Shown: positions 32,060 through 43,839 of the stretch, piece by piece
Layout of the letters: each line of letters starts with the position of its first letter
Position numbering within the stretch: the first letter of the stretch is position 1
From: Myotis daubentonii
Taxonomy: Eukaryota; Chordata; Mammalia; Chiroptera; Vespertilionidae
Length of the DNA stretch: 64,000 nucleotides
Direction of reading: 5' to 3'
NCBI RefSeq assembly: GCF_963259705.1
Contig: NC_081851.1
Coordinates: 12,622,145 to 12,686,144 of the forward strand
The notes under the pieces: model-generated
What the model saw: the letters and a program-made list of their open reading frames with translations, nothing else
Told to the model about the DNA's origin: nothing
Database searches by the model: none
Position numbers and translations under genes: made by a program

Positions 32060-32872
32060 ACCTTAGGTCCAACCACCTGCATACCAGACCCCAAACTCCT
32101 TTCTGTCCCAAGAAGAGGGCCTGGCACGGCCGAGGCAGCAGCAGTGGGGAGGCCTGAGTGAGGGGAAGGTCCAAGGCTGTCAGGCTCAGAGCTGCAGGAG
32201 GCACGGACCACCCCTGTCTGACTCTCCATGCCCACTGCCCACGGCAGGGCCTGGCCAGGGAACATACTGGAAGTTGCTCTGTATTTCTGGAGGGCAATCT
32301 GCCTGATACAACACAACTGCACGTCTACACCCTTGTACGAGGGATAGATAGTCTCTGGATTAACCTGGTTATGAGTTTAGCCGAGTGTTCAATGAGAAGG
32401 AGCAAAGACAGGCTCCTCACACTTGCTCATTTCCTTCAGGAGAGGCTCAGGTGTGCTGGCAAGAAAAGAAGCACTCAGATAAAGTGACCAAGACTTCAGC
32501 ATGGAGCAAAACATTTTTAACACATGAATTTCCTATTTGTGTTAGAACAGGGCCATCTTCTCAGATGCCTCCTGTTTGCTTGATCTCTAAGGCCAGGAAG
32601 GGAGTTGCCCCTTGGGAGCTATACCCCTTCTGGGGACTGAAAGATCCACTTCCACACCTTTCCCACAAGGGGTGCCACCATTCAGGGGGAGCTCCTAAGT
32701 CCTGCAAAAGCAGGGTGTGCTGTGACCTAGATTTGTGGTGGACACCTGAGTCAATCCCTTTCAGCGCAGATACCTTTGCAGACATTTCTATGTCACTGAT
32801 GAGTGAGAATGGAAGCTGACCCTTCTGTGGGGGCATCAGCTCAGTAAATAAGTCTCTTTCTTTTCTCTTCTT
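32060..32872. other. Single-copy DNA, no gene recognised
   Basis: Forward frames of 109 and 144 codons overlap reverse frames. No motif, splice structure or repeat end is seen. Confidence 0.4.
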
Positions 32873-33087
32873 TTTTAAAATATATTTTATTGATTTTTTA
32901 CAGAGAGGAAGGAAGAGGGATAGAGAGTTAGAAACATCCATGAGAGAGAAACATCGATCAGCTGCCTCCTGCACACCCCCTGCTGGGGATGTGCCCGTAA
33001 CCAAGGTACATGCCCTTGACCAGAATCAAACCTGGTACCCTTCAGTCCGCAGGCCGACGCTCTATCCACTGAGCCAAACCAGTGACG
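32873..33087 (-). mobile_element. Ves SINE
   Basis: A well-preserved minus copy: TATTTTATTGATTTTTTACAG, CACACCCCCTGCTGGGGATG, and CTATCCACTGAGCCAAACCAG at the tRNA-like end. Confidence 0.94.
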
Positions 33088-33702
33088 GCATAAGTCTCTT
33101 TCTTACCTGTGAACCGTAGAAATACATTTTCCCACAATAATGTGAGAAAGATTACTGATGTCATTAGAGTATTTTGCCTCTAAGGACTTATTTGAAAAGT
33201 ATTTTTAAATTGTTTCAAATCATTATTTGAAATAAAGCAATTATGACTTTATTATTTTTAAAATATAAAAGTAACATGTAGAGTGTTGTAAAAATTTGAA
33301 TGACTAGAAATAAGGAGAAAGTGACAGCCACCTCCCTCCCCTCTAGTTTGGTAGTCCCTCGCCCTATCTTGTTCTATGCAAATGTGAACAAATACATTCC
33401 ACAGTGAATCTCAAAAGGAAGACCTTTTCTTTGAAAGTTGCAAACTGCCGAGGTGTAGAAGCAGGAGGTAGAAGGCCTCTCTAATCCTGCTTCCAGTCCC
33501 CACTCCCGCTCCTAGGGGCAGCCTTGGGAACAGTTCACATAAACCCACCCATGAAGGTGCACAAACGCAGCTCTTCATGGACCAAAGTGGAGTCACAGTA
33601 CACATCCTATCCTCTACTTCCCTTGTTTATACAATAATATACATGGGAAGTGTTTCTGTACCAATGCACAGGCCTTCACCTCATTAAAACAAAAAAGCTG
33701 TG

Positions 33703-33943
33703 ACGGCCCTGGCCCTGAGGCTCAGTTAGTTGGAGCGTCTTCCCATATACCAAAAGATTTCGGGTTCGCCCCCCAGTCAGGGCACACAGCTAGGTTGTGG
33801 GTTTGCCTACTGGTCAGGGCACATACCTAGGTTACAGGTTTGATCCTTGGTCGGACTCACGGGGGAGGAAACCATCAATGTTTCTCTCTCACATCGATGT
33901 TTTTCTCTCCCTTCCTCTCTCTAAGATTAATTTTTAAAAAAGC
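33703..33943 (+). mobile_element. Ves SINE
   Basis: Head GGCCCTGAGGCTCAGTTAGT. The 'cagtcagggcacacagctaggtt' module is repeated as 'ggtcagggcacatacctaggtt', so this copy carries an internal duplication. Ends in CTCTAAGATTAATTTTT. Confidence 0.88.
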
Positions 33944-36289
33944 AGCTGTGACTTCACTTTAGGAAAGATTGAATATACATATTTTCCTCCTACTGAAAAC
34001 AACAAAACCCCTGAACATTATTATTAAAACCACCAAATCCTAAGAAGTCTGGGCTTGGATATGTATTGGGGGCAGGGCAGATGGACACAATGAAGTGCCC
34101 CCACCCCTTCTGTCCATGACGTCAGAGGACTAGTGCAGTCAGGACTTGTCCAATGTGTATTATTATACGAAAAAAACTAATAAAACTAATAGCAGCGTAC
34201 AATGCAGACTGTGAGTCCACTTTGGTTCACCCAGAGCTGTGTTTGTGCGCATACGTGTGTGGATTTATGTCGTACGAGGTCCTGTCCACCTGGTGGTGTC
34301 AGCAGAGGTGGTGGAGGGCCCGGGGGGAGGGGGGGCTGGTATGACCTGAGTTAAACCTTTGGGGTTAGAAAATATGATAATCCCCATTCTAAAACTGGGG
34401 GATGCTGCAACTTGGAAACTGAGTTACACAGACGCAGGGGGACTAGAGCCCTGAATTTTTTGTAAACCAGGGATCTTCATCATCCTCTTCCTGACTGTCC
34501 GACTTTATCTCTATGTGAATTTCTGACTTATATCCTAGACTTAGATTTCTGTGTGTGTGCCCATTTTACAGTTAGATTTCTATGTGTGTGCCCATTTTAC
34601 AGTTAGATTTCTGTGTGTGTGCTCATTTTAGAATTTAGATTGTGTTCTCAAATTTTAAGGGCTCTTTTTATATCAAAGATAGGAATCGTCTGTTAGGTAC
34701 ATATTGCACACATTGGTACCAGTGTGTCTGTCAGTCTCAGGGGTTACATCTGCTCACAGCGGCTGCCAGGCCTGTGTCCCTGTCCCACCTCCAGAGGAAA
34801 GGCAGAGTCACTGAGAACCCGGGACCAGGACTCACCTTCCCCCAAATTGGAGGGAACTGGGCTGGTGCAGCACCGTGATGACTGCTAATCCCACAGGAAC
34901 CCACTGAAGAACATTCTCAGCAGACAGCGGTGCAAACATCTGCCAAAATCCCTTTTCTTTGCATCACTTCCCTCCCTGGCATGAGACTGTACATGCTGAA
35001 CAGAAAATCAACAATCAAAGCACTCTCCCCACATGTTATTGAAATGCTAACAGAACATACATTCTGAAAACCTGAGTTATCTTGATCCTCAAAACTGAAT
35101 TTCTGAAAAATTACCCCCTTGGAAGGAATATATTACCAACTTACTTTGCGGGATTAGGAATACCACTGGCGTCAAAATGTTTCAGAAACAGCCACCGCTT
35201 AATTCTCCTCTTTCACGGGCTGACTAGGAAATAAAAACCTAGACGAGACAGTCTGAAGCCGTTCAGTTTATAAGCACAGACGAGGTCCTTTTAAAGGAAC
35301 AACGTTAGTGTTCACTGTAGAATAAAACACTCTTCACAAGAAATAAACAGAAGCACAGCGGGGTCCCTGTGTATGGTACTTGCAGAGCTGAAGGTCATGC
35401 ACAAACCCCATCCAGTTAAATTGCTCCTGAAACTCCCTGCACCTGAATGATGAGGTGGCAGCTGGTGCTCAAGTTCCCTGAGTGACAATGCGATAGGATG
35501 AGCTCAAATCCCACCCACAGCACCTGGGCTCAGGAAGCCTTGTGTCCCTGACAGAGAAACAGAGAAAAGAGCAAGTTCAACAGTTCATGGGCTTTTCCTG
35601 TTCAGAACGTTGTCCAAGTGTCAACTGACAGGCCACTGGGACCCACTTGGGAGTCCTGCTCCCCCCCCGCGCCCCCCCCCGTCCTGCCTACACTACACAG
35701 ATGGGTGAATTTGCCTAAGAGAAATGAAAGGACGGTGTACAACCATCCATGTAAGAACTGTGGGCTCTCTGGGATGCCATGAGGCCCACAATATATACCA
35801 CATCTTTCAAGCTATTAGACTATGGAGAGGTTTAACTACTATCACAGACCCACACCCACTGGCTCAATACTTCACATGATGTTCAGCTAATCCAAGTTTC
35901 TGGTGTTCCCTTTAAAAAATTACCACTTGGCCAGATCCCTTAATTAGAATCCACATTCACAAGGTTAACTTCCCTCTATCTCCAGGACAGAGAGAAACCC
36001 CAAGGTATATATTGTCCATTACCTGGCACATAACCTTTAGAACCTGAGGTCTGGCTTTGTTTAGTTACAGAACACATGTAGCTGACATCTGATTTGAGAT
36101 TGTTTTTCTTTTTTTAAAAAAATGGTATTTGTTGTTTTGTTTGCTTGTTGTCACCAATCACTAGCCAATAGTAGGGTTTTCTGGTGTTGCTCAGTAATGC
36201 ACCATGTTGTTTTTCCTTTTTACCCCTTTAACCATTTTTACCGTCCCCCAACCATGGCAGCCACTAGTCTGTCCTCTGCATCTATGAGG
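33944..36289. other. Single-copy DNA, no gene recognised
   Basis: Contains a short minisatellite (34541-34631) and a C-rich run at about 35662-35682. No coding or repeat structure otherwise. Confidence 0.4.
34541..34631. repeat. 31-bp minisatellite, about three units
   Basis: Units begin TTAGATTTCTGTGTGTGTGC and end CATTTTACAG, at 34541-34571, 34572-34602 and a partial, diverged third at 34603-34631. Unit 2 differs from unit 1 by one base. Confidence 0.92.
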
Positions 36290-36840
36290 GTGTTTTGTTT
36301 TTAATTCCACATATAAGCCAGATCATATGGTATTTGTCTTTCTCTGTCCAACTTAGTTCACTTAGCATCATGCCCTGAAGACCATCTATGTTGTTGCAAA
36401 TGGCAAGATTCCATTCCTTTTTATGACTGAATAACACTCTCCTGTGTATATGCCCCACATCTTCTTTATCCAGTTGTCTATGGGTGGACACTTAGGCTGC
36501 TTCCATAGCTGTGCTCTTGTAAGTAATGTTGCAATAAACACAGAGGCACATACATCCTTTTGAATTAGTGTTTGGGATTTCCTCATAGAACCATAAGTGA
36601 AATTGCTGGGTCGTATCATAGTTCTATTTTTAATTTTTTGAGGAACTTTCATACTTTTTTTCCCTAGTGGCTGCATCAATTTATAATCCTACCAACAGTG
36701 CCTAAGGGTTCCCTTTTCCCCACTTCCTCAAAACACTTGTCCCTTCTTGTCTTCTTGATAATGGTCTTTCTGGCAGTTGGGAGGTGACATTTTGTGGTTC
36801 TTATTTGCATTTTCCCTGTGATTAGTGACCTTATAATTTG
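36290..36840 (-). mobile_element. Ancient L1M 3' fragment
   Basis: Reverse complement of an old L1 ORF2 end and 3' UTR: 'gatcatatggtatttgtctttctctg', 'ttgcaaatggcaagattccattcc' and 'tttgcattttccctgtgattagtga'. A 97-codon minus frame at 36386-36679 is part of the broken ORF2. Confidence 0.8.
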
Positions 36841-38974
36841 ATTTTAAATGCTACAGAATAGGCAGCACTATATGTAAAAGTGAAACCACTGCCATCCCCA
36901 TTCCTCAAGGATTACAATTCTACTACACTAAAAACATCAAGTATTTTACTTGTTAATACAAGCTTTTTTTGAAACCTTCTCTTTTAACTAATACATTAGA
37001 AAGCTTTAACTTTCAACTGACATACATTGGGAATATAAGAAATTCTAAGGTCAAATAATATCCCAAGATCTGGAGATGAAGGATTTGACCTGATGAAACA
37101 ATCACCATCAAGCAAGCATGGCAAGGTGCCAGTAACCTGAAACAATGAAAAAATTAAAGTCACTAATAAAAATTAAAATGGGGCGGGGAGTGTTCAGCTC
37201 CATTCACTTGTAAATGTTTCATGACCTTGTAGCACAGTAAAGGTCTCTTACAGGAAACAAAAAGCAAATGCACTGGTCTCATCTGAACCAATGATTTGAA
37301 ATGTAAAACTTTAACTTTGTGTTAAAGGGAAATAACTTTACGTTCACTTACCCTTTCCTTAGAGAGGCTAAATAAAACAAGTACTACACCTACACGCCCA
37401 GAGGTGTGATGGATGTCATTTGCACATATAAGATCTTTATACTATCCACAGTTCCTTGTGAACAGAGCTAAAATTAAAGACTTCATACACACATTGGTAT
37501 GTGAGCCCTGTGAATTTCCCTTTGCTCATTCTCCTCCCGCTCCTGGGACGACCACATACCTCTTTCCTGCCAATAAAACCCTACCATCCTTCAAGGTCTA
37601 GTTCTCCCTCCTCTGTGCTTCCACAGCACAGGGGGCTCATAACTGCTGCATTCTGCCATTGAGACAGTTCTAACAGTACCCACCCCATAGGGTGCTCTAA
37701 GGATTCCATGAGATAATGCACATGGTTAGAGCTCCATAAACACAGGTGTTTAATTATGTGTGCATAGGTTTCTTCCCTAATACCATGTAAGTTCCCTCAA
37801 TATCTAGGAAGAGTGCCTTGTACCTCACAGATGCTTAATTTCATTCAACATACTTATCCTTCCAAACAGTTCACCTCTATGTCTGAGAAAACATTAGAAA
37901 ACTCTACTCCAAACACTTCACATACACAGACATGCCACAATAGGACTATGAAGTGTTGTGCCAAAATACCAGCAGGAGGAAGCTTAGAGGATCACAGGGC
38001 CTTTCAGGAATTGTGCTCCAGACACGTGTGCACACACAGCACAGGGCGTGCAGGCACCTCTGCCACACCTGGTGCCCTCTCACTGAACCACTATCCTGCT
38101 TTAAGGTCTTTTGATGCCATAAGAGGGAGTTAATGAAGGTTCTTAGGGTGCAGGGACACACGGGAACTAGTGTGGCAGGGAAGTACATACTAAAGCAATG
38201 AAAATGTGAGGGAAGAGAAAATAAAGTAAAATAAACCACAGAAAACTAATCTTATCAAAAGAGCACCGACACCTTCATCTTCATTGCTGCCATGCAGTGC
38301 TGGCTCAGGGGTTGGAAACCACCACGTCTCACTCCAGGCCCTTCATCCCTGTATTAACAGTCCCTGGGCATGATGTCCCAGGACTTAGGCGTCAACCTTG
38401 ATTTTATCTGAAGAAAGCATAGCTTTCATCTTTGAAAAACACCTCCGAAATGTCATTTTTCTGTTTTAATCAGAGGGGATTTCTTAGACTTGAACCCTGA
38501 AAAGCATTGAATGAGATGATTCATAGGAATTATGACTTTGCTGAGTCAATAACGTGAGTAATTTTTATCTACATCTTCAAAGAACATTAAATAATCTAAA
38601 GATTTGAATCTGACCCCATATTTTCTAAACATAACCATGCCATTTCAGAAATACACTTTACATTCTCGCCTTAGAAATTAATTGCCTATCAACTGACAGA
38701 TAAGAGAAGTTCACCTTCCATTGCATTCATTCAGCAGATGACTCACCTGGGGAGAAAGGTCCATGGGCTTTCTAGGCTGCCATGTGGCTCTGACTGCACA
38801 AATGATGCTCAGAACCGGAAATGATATTTTCCCATTTGAAGCATGTAGGAAACTCTCTGAAACACCAGGAAACCTCAACACCCCAAACAGTTAACAGGGA
38901 CTATGCTGTCTGGGGCAGGGGGAGAAGGGTCTTTGACTTCTTTCTTTGTGCAATTCTGTGATTCCTTTTCGTTT
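36841..38974. other. AT-rich single-copy DNA with one MIR-like piece
   Basis: No gene recognised. About 37655-37765 ('taacagtacccaccccatagggtg', 'atgagataatgcacatgg') resembles the 3' half of MIR. Confidence 0.4.
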
Positions 38975-38989
38975 AATATCAAGTACATA

Positions 38990-39663
38990 GGAGAACAGTA
39001 TGGAGCTTCCTCAAAAAACTAAAAATGGAACTCCCATTTGACCCAGTGATCCCACTACTAGGAATATATCCCAACAAACCAGAAACGCCAATCAGAAAGG
39101 ATATATGCACCCTATGTTCATAGCAGCACAATTCACCATATCTAAGATTTGGAAACAGCCTAAGTACCCATCAGCAGATGAGTGGATTAGAAAACTGTGG
39201 TACATCTACACAATGGAATACTATGCTGCTGTAAAAAAGAAGGAACTCTTGCCTTTTGCAACAGCATGGATGGAACTGGAAGCATTATGCTAAGTGAAAT
39301 AAGCCAGTCAGATAAAGATAAATACCACAGGATCTCACTCATTTGTGGATTATAGAGAACAACATAGACTGATGAAAAGGGACAGATCCAAAGACTGAGA
39401 AACAGCGATCAGGCTATCAATCCCCAGAAGGAAAGCTGGGGAGGGAGGGGGTATGGGGAAGAGATCAACCGAAGGACTTGTATACAGGCATATAAGCCAA
39501 ACCAATGGACATGGACAACAGGGGGATGGGAGCATGAGTGTGCGGGGGGGGGGGAGACAGGGGGGGAGGTTGGGGTTTAATGGGGGGGGGGTGAGGACAC
39601 ATTTGTAATACCTTAACTAATAATTAAAAATAAAGGCAAGGACATTTAGGCAATGCCAAAAAA
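38990..39663 (+). mobile_element. 5'-truncated young L1 (L1-C) with 15-bp target duplication
   Basis: 674 bp covering the C-terminal part of ORF2 (from about 38996, frame broken near 39108), the G-rich 3' UTR (G runs at about 39542-39553 and 39582-39591) and the tail ACTAATAATTAAAAATAAA. It is bounded by AATATCAAGTACATA at 38975-38989 and 39664-39678. After the L1 tail come 23 bp of non-L1 DNA (39635-39657) and a second A run, which suggests 3' transduction. ORF2 here ends with the usual IWKQPK...[17 protein letters not shown] region. Confidence 0.93.
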
Positions 39664-39678
39664 AATATCAAGTACATA

Positions 39679-39971
39679 TATCACTTTAAAAATGATTAAC
39701 AAAAACAAATTTTACAGGACTTATTTATAAAACAGAAAAGGAACTAATAAAATGAACCCAGACTCAGATCTTTACACTAGTAATAAATTACATTAAGTGA
39801 GATACATCTGAACTGAACTGGATTGATCAGAAAAGTCAGTGAAATTTCGGGTACAAATGACCTTTTAGGACACGTGACCTTGTCAGAGCATTTCACGCAT
39901 AGCCCCTTACCTGCCCCTCAGACAGACAAGGCAACAGCTCAGATACAGGCTTCCATCTTCTTCAAGGCCCA
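39679..39971. other. Short single-copy spacer
   Basis: Nothing recognised between L1-C and the Helitron. Confidence 0.5.
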
Positions 39972-40293
39972 TCCTACATAATAAAAGCCTAATATGCAAA
40001 TTGACCAAACGGTGGAACGACTGGACACTATGATGCACACTGACCACTTGGGTGCAGGAGCTTTCCCCTGGTGGTCAGTGTGCTCCCACAGGGGGAGCAC
40101 CGCTCACCTAGAAACCAGCCTCACAGCTGGTGAGCACAGTAGAGGTGGTGGGAGCCTCTCTTGCTTCCGTGTCAGCGCTAAGGATGTCCGACTGCTGACT
40201 TCTCCCAAGGACTCCTGGACTGCAAGAGGGTGCAGGCTGGGATGAGGGACCACCCCCTCCCCCATGCATGATTTTCGTCCACTGGGCCTCTAG
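39972..40293 (+). mobile_element. Complete non-autonomous Helitron (HeliBat type)
   Basis: The 5' end is TCCTACATAATAAAAGCCTA followed by ATATGCAAATTGACC. The 3' end is a hairpin-like ATGCATGATTTTCGTCCACT region followed by GGGCCTCTAG. The host flanks are A (39971) and T (40294), so insertion occurred between A and T without duplication, as expected of rolling-circle elements. Length is 322 bp and there is no Rep/helicase frame. Confidence 0.95.
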
Positions 40294-42663
40294 TACATTA
40301 TATTCTTCCTGCAACTTATTTCTTTTAAAATGCCACTGTAGAACCTAGCCCCACAATATACATAAAACAGTGAAACACAACAGGGGCCAAAACTGTAAAG
40401 ATGGGTTCAAATTCTGTAAATTTATGGTCAAAGTTGGCATCTTTCAAAGGAATAATCAATTTTTATTTTCAACAAATGTATTTTAGTATAGCACTTCTAA
40501 AACTAAGCTTTAAAAGTAATTAGAAATTACCCCAAATATGTCAGCTTAGGTCAAATTCAATCCACTGCCCTCCAAGCCCCTACTGCTAGGCAGATAGCAG
40601 TATCTCACAGGCATCCCATTGGTTTTCCACATACGAAAGTTCCTGTCTCCCTCAACACCTAATACACATGAATTTATTTAAAATCTCCCTAAAGTAATAT
40701 GTATTATCAACCTGGAGTCTTGGAGTACAAACTCCTTCTGACTATTATCTTGTGTTTAAGGTGAGACTGCATTTTATTTATTCTAAGGTCCCAAGGGGAG
40801 GAGAGTTTGGAGCCAGAATGTAATAGAGAAAATAATGGCTGAAAAATCCCAAAATCTGGCAAAAGACATAAGCTACAGATTTAATAAGCTACACAAATCC
40901 CAACTAGGATAAACCCAAGAAATCCATGCTGAGATACAACTATTTTACTCCCAGTTCAGATGAAAGAACACCACTTTTCTTGAATCATGAGTTAGATGTC
41001 TACAAGGATAAGCTAAGCAAAACCCACCAACCCCTTCAGAGCTTGTCTGCTTTCAGTGTCCTGACCAAAGTGTACATCAGCACCATGGACAGGGCCCATT
41101 CTCCTTGACCAGCCACATCTCAAAGGGAGACATCATCTGCATCTACTAGGGCTGAAAGCAAGCCTGCCCTTTGTTCCAGAGGCTGACGTGCTCTTCCAAA
41201 ACTGTTCCCTACACACCAAGGAATAAGGGCAGACAGTGCCCCGTGTAAGACAAGCAGAACCACGGGGGAGCCTCAGAGAACTGTCTCCCATCAGGCAACA
41301 TGTAATTTTCACTTTCAGGAAATTGTGTTATGAATGAGCACCCTCTCCAATAGGAAGGTTCTTCAATACAAGTAAACTAAGTACAGAGAACCTAATTTGA
41401 TAAAGGACAGGGAGTAGTTATTCCTTGCTGTTATCACTAACCTAGTGACAGTACACGTTCCTGGCTATCTGACAGCTTCTGCAGTCAGGAGCAGGGCATG
41501 GCATAAGCGGTTCCTCTGATTTGGGGCTCACAAGACCAGGGTTTTGGCTGAGACTGTGGTCTCCCCTGAGTGTCAGAAGGAAAGGAGATGCTTCCAATTT
41601 CACCCAGGTTGTGGGCAGAATTTGGTTTCCTGCAGGTGTAGGACTGAGGGTGGATCTCCTGTGGCTGCGGCTGCAGGCGTCCTCAGCTCTGAGAGGCCAC
41701 AGGGAGATTCTTGACCCGTGGGCCACTTGCTGCTGCCGAGCCCACAGAGCAAAGGGCCAGCAACTCCAGCTGAATGGGCACTGCAGTCTGTGAGGAACCC
41801 GTCAATGTGTCGGTACCACCACGGTGGACATGTGCTCTCCTGCTGTCTTCAGATGTGTTCCTGGATGGGGCTGGATGGGATCAGAATCAGTGGGGTGGAT
41901 GCCAGGGTGTCCTACCCAAAGCCACCATTTGGGGTTGAGTAACAGTGTGTGTTTGTGAGGAGGGTGTGGGCACGAGGTGCCTGTGGACTTAGAAACTTGA
42001 GAGAAGTGGCCGCTGAATTGTCATTGAGTGATCTGACTGGGTGTGTCTGTGTCCCACAGCCTGACCATTCCCTGACCCAAGGCCCTGACGGACAGCAAGT
42101 GGAGCAGGGTCCCAGGACAGGAAGCATTAACTGGGCTTTTCCCCAAAGGCCTTGGCTGGAAGCGCAGCTTCACCGTCCATGGAACCACCAGGGAGAAGGC
42201 GTGTTCTCCTGAGAGCTGGGGTTGCATCTGTGATTCTTGGGGGCAGGAGACCTGCAGCTGTGGGTGCCGGGTTTGCATTTCCTCCAACTCTCACTCTAGC
42301 ACCCAAACTAGTCATCCCTGACCAGGACCTTCAGGGACTTCCACCCTCTGCCCTGTGCACAGGTGCAGGCCCCGGTTCATGCAGCACAGCCCAGGGCCCT
42401 GGTGGGCACCACAGGGAAGTTCCCGTGCCCTTGGAAGGCAATGGGTGAGAACCTGCATGGCAGTGGTGCCCACTCAATCACACAGGACAATCTCCTTGCA
42501 CCCGAGAGAGAAGAAATGAGACTTCACTGGCTCCTTCCTGCCTTATTCCTACAGATCAAACTTTGCCCCCTCTATCCTCAGGCCAGGGAAATACGTGGAT
42601 ATTTTGCTTTTAGGGAAATGACCATAGAGAGCGGCAGCCCACTCTAAATTCTAAAAGTGACTC
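40294..42663. other. Single-copy DNA, no gene recognised
   Basis: AT-rich to about 41440, then more GC-rich. Frames of 90-98 codons occur on both strands without motifs or convincing splice pairs. Confidence 0.4.
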
Positions 42664-42990
42664 TGTCTTAGTGTTTGGGCTGCTATGATGAAAATACCAT
42701 CAACCGCATGGCTTATAAGCAACAATCTATTTCTCATAGTTCTGCAGGCTGGGAAGTCTAAGATCACGGTGCTGGTAGTTTCAGTGTCTGCTGAGGGCCT
42801 GCTTTCTGGCTCATTGCCAACCTTCCCTTCACTGGGTCCTCACTTTGTGGAAGGGGAAGGAATGCCAGTCAGGAATGCTCCACTCTCATGACCTAAGCAC
42901 CTCCTCCACACACCATCACATATAGCATATGGTTTCAACGTTGGAATTCGGGGGGGGGGGGCAGGGGGCACAAGTATTCAGTCCTCTCAG
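42664..42990 (-). mobile_element. MaLR (MLT1/MST-type) LTR, antisense
   Basis: On the plus strand it reads TGTCTTAGTGTTTGGGCTGC, then 'atggcttataagcaacaatctatttctcatagttctgcaggctggg...' and later 'tcatgacctaagcacctcc' and 'ttcaacgttggaattcgggg', which is the reverse complement of MaLR LTRs of class III ERVs. Part of the middle is missing and a G run expanded at about 42950-42961. Confidence 0.75.
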
Positions 42991-43229
42991 CGCGCTCATT
43001 CTTGGATTGAAGTCTTCTGAGAAGAGGCATTTGAGCTAAACCCTGAGGGCTGCCATTCCAAACAAAGAAATGAGGGTGTACCCAGATCCCAAGACCACAA
43101 AGTGCAAGGTGTGTTTGGGGACGCTCAGGAGATGATCTTAGTGCAGACATAGGTTTCAGCCAATTTTATATTTCAGGATAAAGATTTGAACTTGATTTCT
43201 TAGGCCATAAGTTGTCTATTGAACATATA

Positions 43230-43335
43230 TATGGGTCAAACTGCAACCTAGGTATGTGCCCTGATTGGAAATCAAACTCACCACCTTTTTTGGTTACAGG
43301 AGGACGCTCAACCAATTGAACAACGGGGTCAGAGC
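43230..43335 (-). mobile_element. Ves SINE, head part only
   Basis: AACCTAGGTATGTGCCCTGA, then GACGCTCAACCAATTGAACAA: the tRNA-like half of a minus Ves copy, directly next to another copy. Confidence 0.7.
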
Positions 43336-43344
43336 TCCACTGAT

Positions 43345-43567
43345 ATTTTTTAAAATATATATTTCTTTATTGATTTCAGAGAGGAAGGAAGGAGAGAGAG
43401 ATAGAAACATCAATGATGAGAGAGAATCATCAACCAGCTGCCTCCTGCACACCCCCTACTGGAGATGGAGCCTGCAACCCAGGCATATGCCCTTGACCTG
43501 GGTCGAACCTGGGACCCCTCAGTCCGCAGGCTGACTCTGTATCCACTGAGTCAAGCCGGCTAGGGCT
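43345..43567 (-). mobile_element. Ves SINE
   Basis: A full minus copy: TTTATTGATTTCAGAGAGGA, CCTACTGGAGATGGAGCC, and ATCCACTGAGTCAAGCCGGC at the end. Confidence 0.94.
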
Positions 43568-43839
43568 CCATTGGCATTTTTAACCTAGACATCCTATGCA
43601 GTGGGAGAGCAGAGCTCAGGAAAGTTTTCTAGTTTCCATCAGTGTGAGATTGTACAGCTAAGTCCATGGAGAGGGAGGGCCGGTAAAGCTGGGGTGCTTC
43701 ATCCAGGTCTAGGGGTCACCTGGCAGTGTGTCTGTGAAGCTCAGAAATTGCACGCCTTTTCTGTGAGGATCTCCGTGTCTTTCCTGCACTTTTCACAGGG
43801 TCTGGCCCTACAGGGTGAAGGAGCACCAGCAGAGAGGAA

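Noticed and set aside
36122..36304. 60-codon plus-strand frame before the old L1
   Set aside because: Extends into antisense L1M sequence and has no homology.
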